Shown: piece after piece, positions 5,510-5,645 of the stretch
Position numbering within the stretch: the first letter of the stretch is position 1
How the letters are laid out: each line of letters starts with the position of its first letter
Source: Pseudomonadota bacterium
GTDB lineage: Bacteria > Pseudomonadota > Alphaproteobacteria > Rhizobiales > Xanthobacteraceae
DNA: 5,645 nt
Assembly (NCBI GenBank): GCA_023433965.1
Contig: JAEYTQ010000552.1
Coordinates: 1-5,645 of the forward strand
Direction of reading: 5' to 3'
The notes under the pieces: generated by a model
Told to the model about the DNA's origin: nothing
The model's input: only the letters and a program-made list of their open reading frames with translations
Databases searched by the model: none
Made by a program: the position numbers and the translations under genes

Positions 5510-5645
5510 GTGCCCAAGAAAATTCAGAACACTTTGCTGTCCCGCCGCCATGTGCTCGCCGGTGCCGCCGGTCTTTCGGCCGCAGCGATCCTGCCGCGAT
5601 CGAGCCTTGCCGATTGGAAGCCGACCGAAACCGTTCGCCTCATCG
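5510..5645 (+). CDS. Twin-arginine signal protein, 5' part; possibly a Bug/TctC-type solute-binding protein
   Basis: Only the first 45 codons are present; the frame is open at the right edge. It starts at GTG 5510-5512 with AGGGA (5496-5500) nine bases upstream. Residues 1-34 look like a Tat signal peptide: a basic n-region, the twin arginine SRRHVL at 11-16, the hydrophobic stretch VLAGAAGLSAAAIL (15-28) and a probable cleavage after SLA at 34, so the protein is likely exported folded to the periplasm. The mature start DWKPTETVRLI recalls the first beta-strand of Bug/TctC tripartite tricarboxylate transporter binding proteins (typically followed by VPFxAGG), but that defining part is outside the window. 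Other periplasmic binding proteins remain possible. Confidence is high for a real gene start and low for the family. Confidence 0.7.
   Translation, partial: MPKKIQNTLLSRRHVLAGAAGLSAAAILPRSSLADWKPTETVRLI

Overview
The window looks like ordinary chromosomal DNA from a GC-rich alphaproteobacterium of the Hyphomicrobiales (Rhizobiales), most likely a Bradyrhizobium, Rhodopseudomonas or Nitrobacter relative. This is inferred from the gene order plsX-fabH-ihfA-merR, from the wording of the IhfA and BamE proteins, and from a bacterial ubiquinol-cytochrome c chaperone (CBP3 family). It was not tested by any search. I recognise no phage, transposon, CRISPR array or integrase.

Reading leftward on the minus strand from about 4713, a CBP3-family chaperone gene overlaps a YceD/DUF177 gene by four bases (ATGA). 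A 298-bp non-coding gap follows, with a small hairpin just after the YceD stop. Then plsX and fabH overlap by four bases (GTGA). ihfA comes next with its own promoter candidate, then a TTG-started MerR-type regulator, and last a tRNA-Pro(GGG) cut by the left window edge. On the plus strand, bamE (an outer-membrane assembly lipoprotein) diverges from the chaperone gene across a 98-bp region. After a hairpin-rich 212-bp spacer, the 5' end of a secreted protein with a twin-arginine signal, possibly a solute-binding protein, runs off the right edge.

Functionally, the leftward genes join envelope lipid synthesis (PlsX makes acyl-phosphate from acyl-ACP for phospholipid synthesis; FabH starts fatty-acid chains) to a nucleoid protein (IHF alpha) and an uncharacterised MerR regulator. 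The upstream pair contributes to respiratory bc1 complex assembly (CBP3) and to a ribosome-associated YceD function. Most bacteria have rpmF (ribosomal protein L32) between yceD and plsX; here it is absent and a non-coding gap stands in its place.

No clearly new system is present. The points most worth a second look are small: a hairpin between the likely ribosome-binding site and the start codon of bamE, an 8-bp inverted repeat in the divergent promoter region, the rpmF-less gap, and the MerR protein that has an acidic tail but no recognisable ligand domain.
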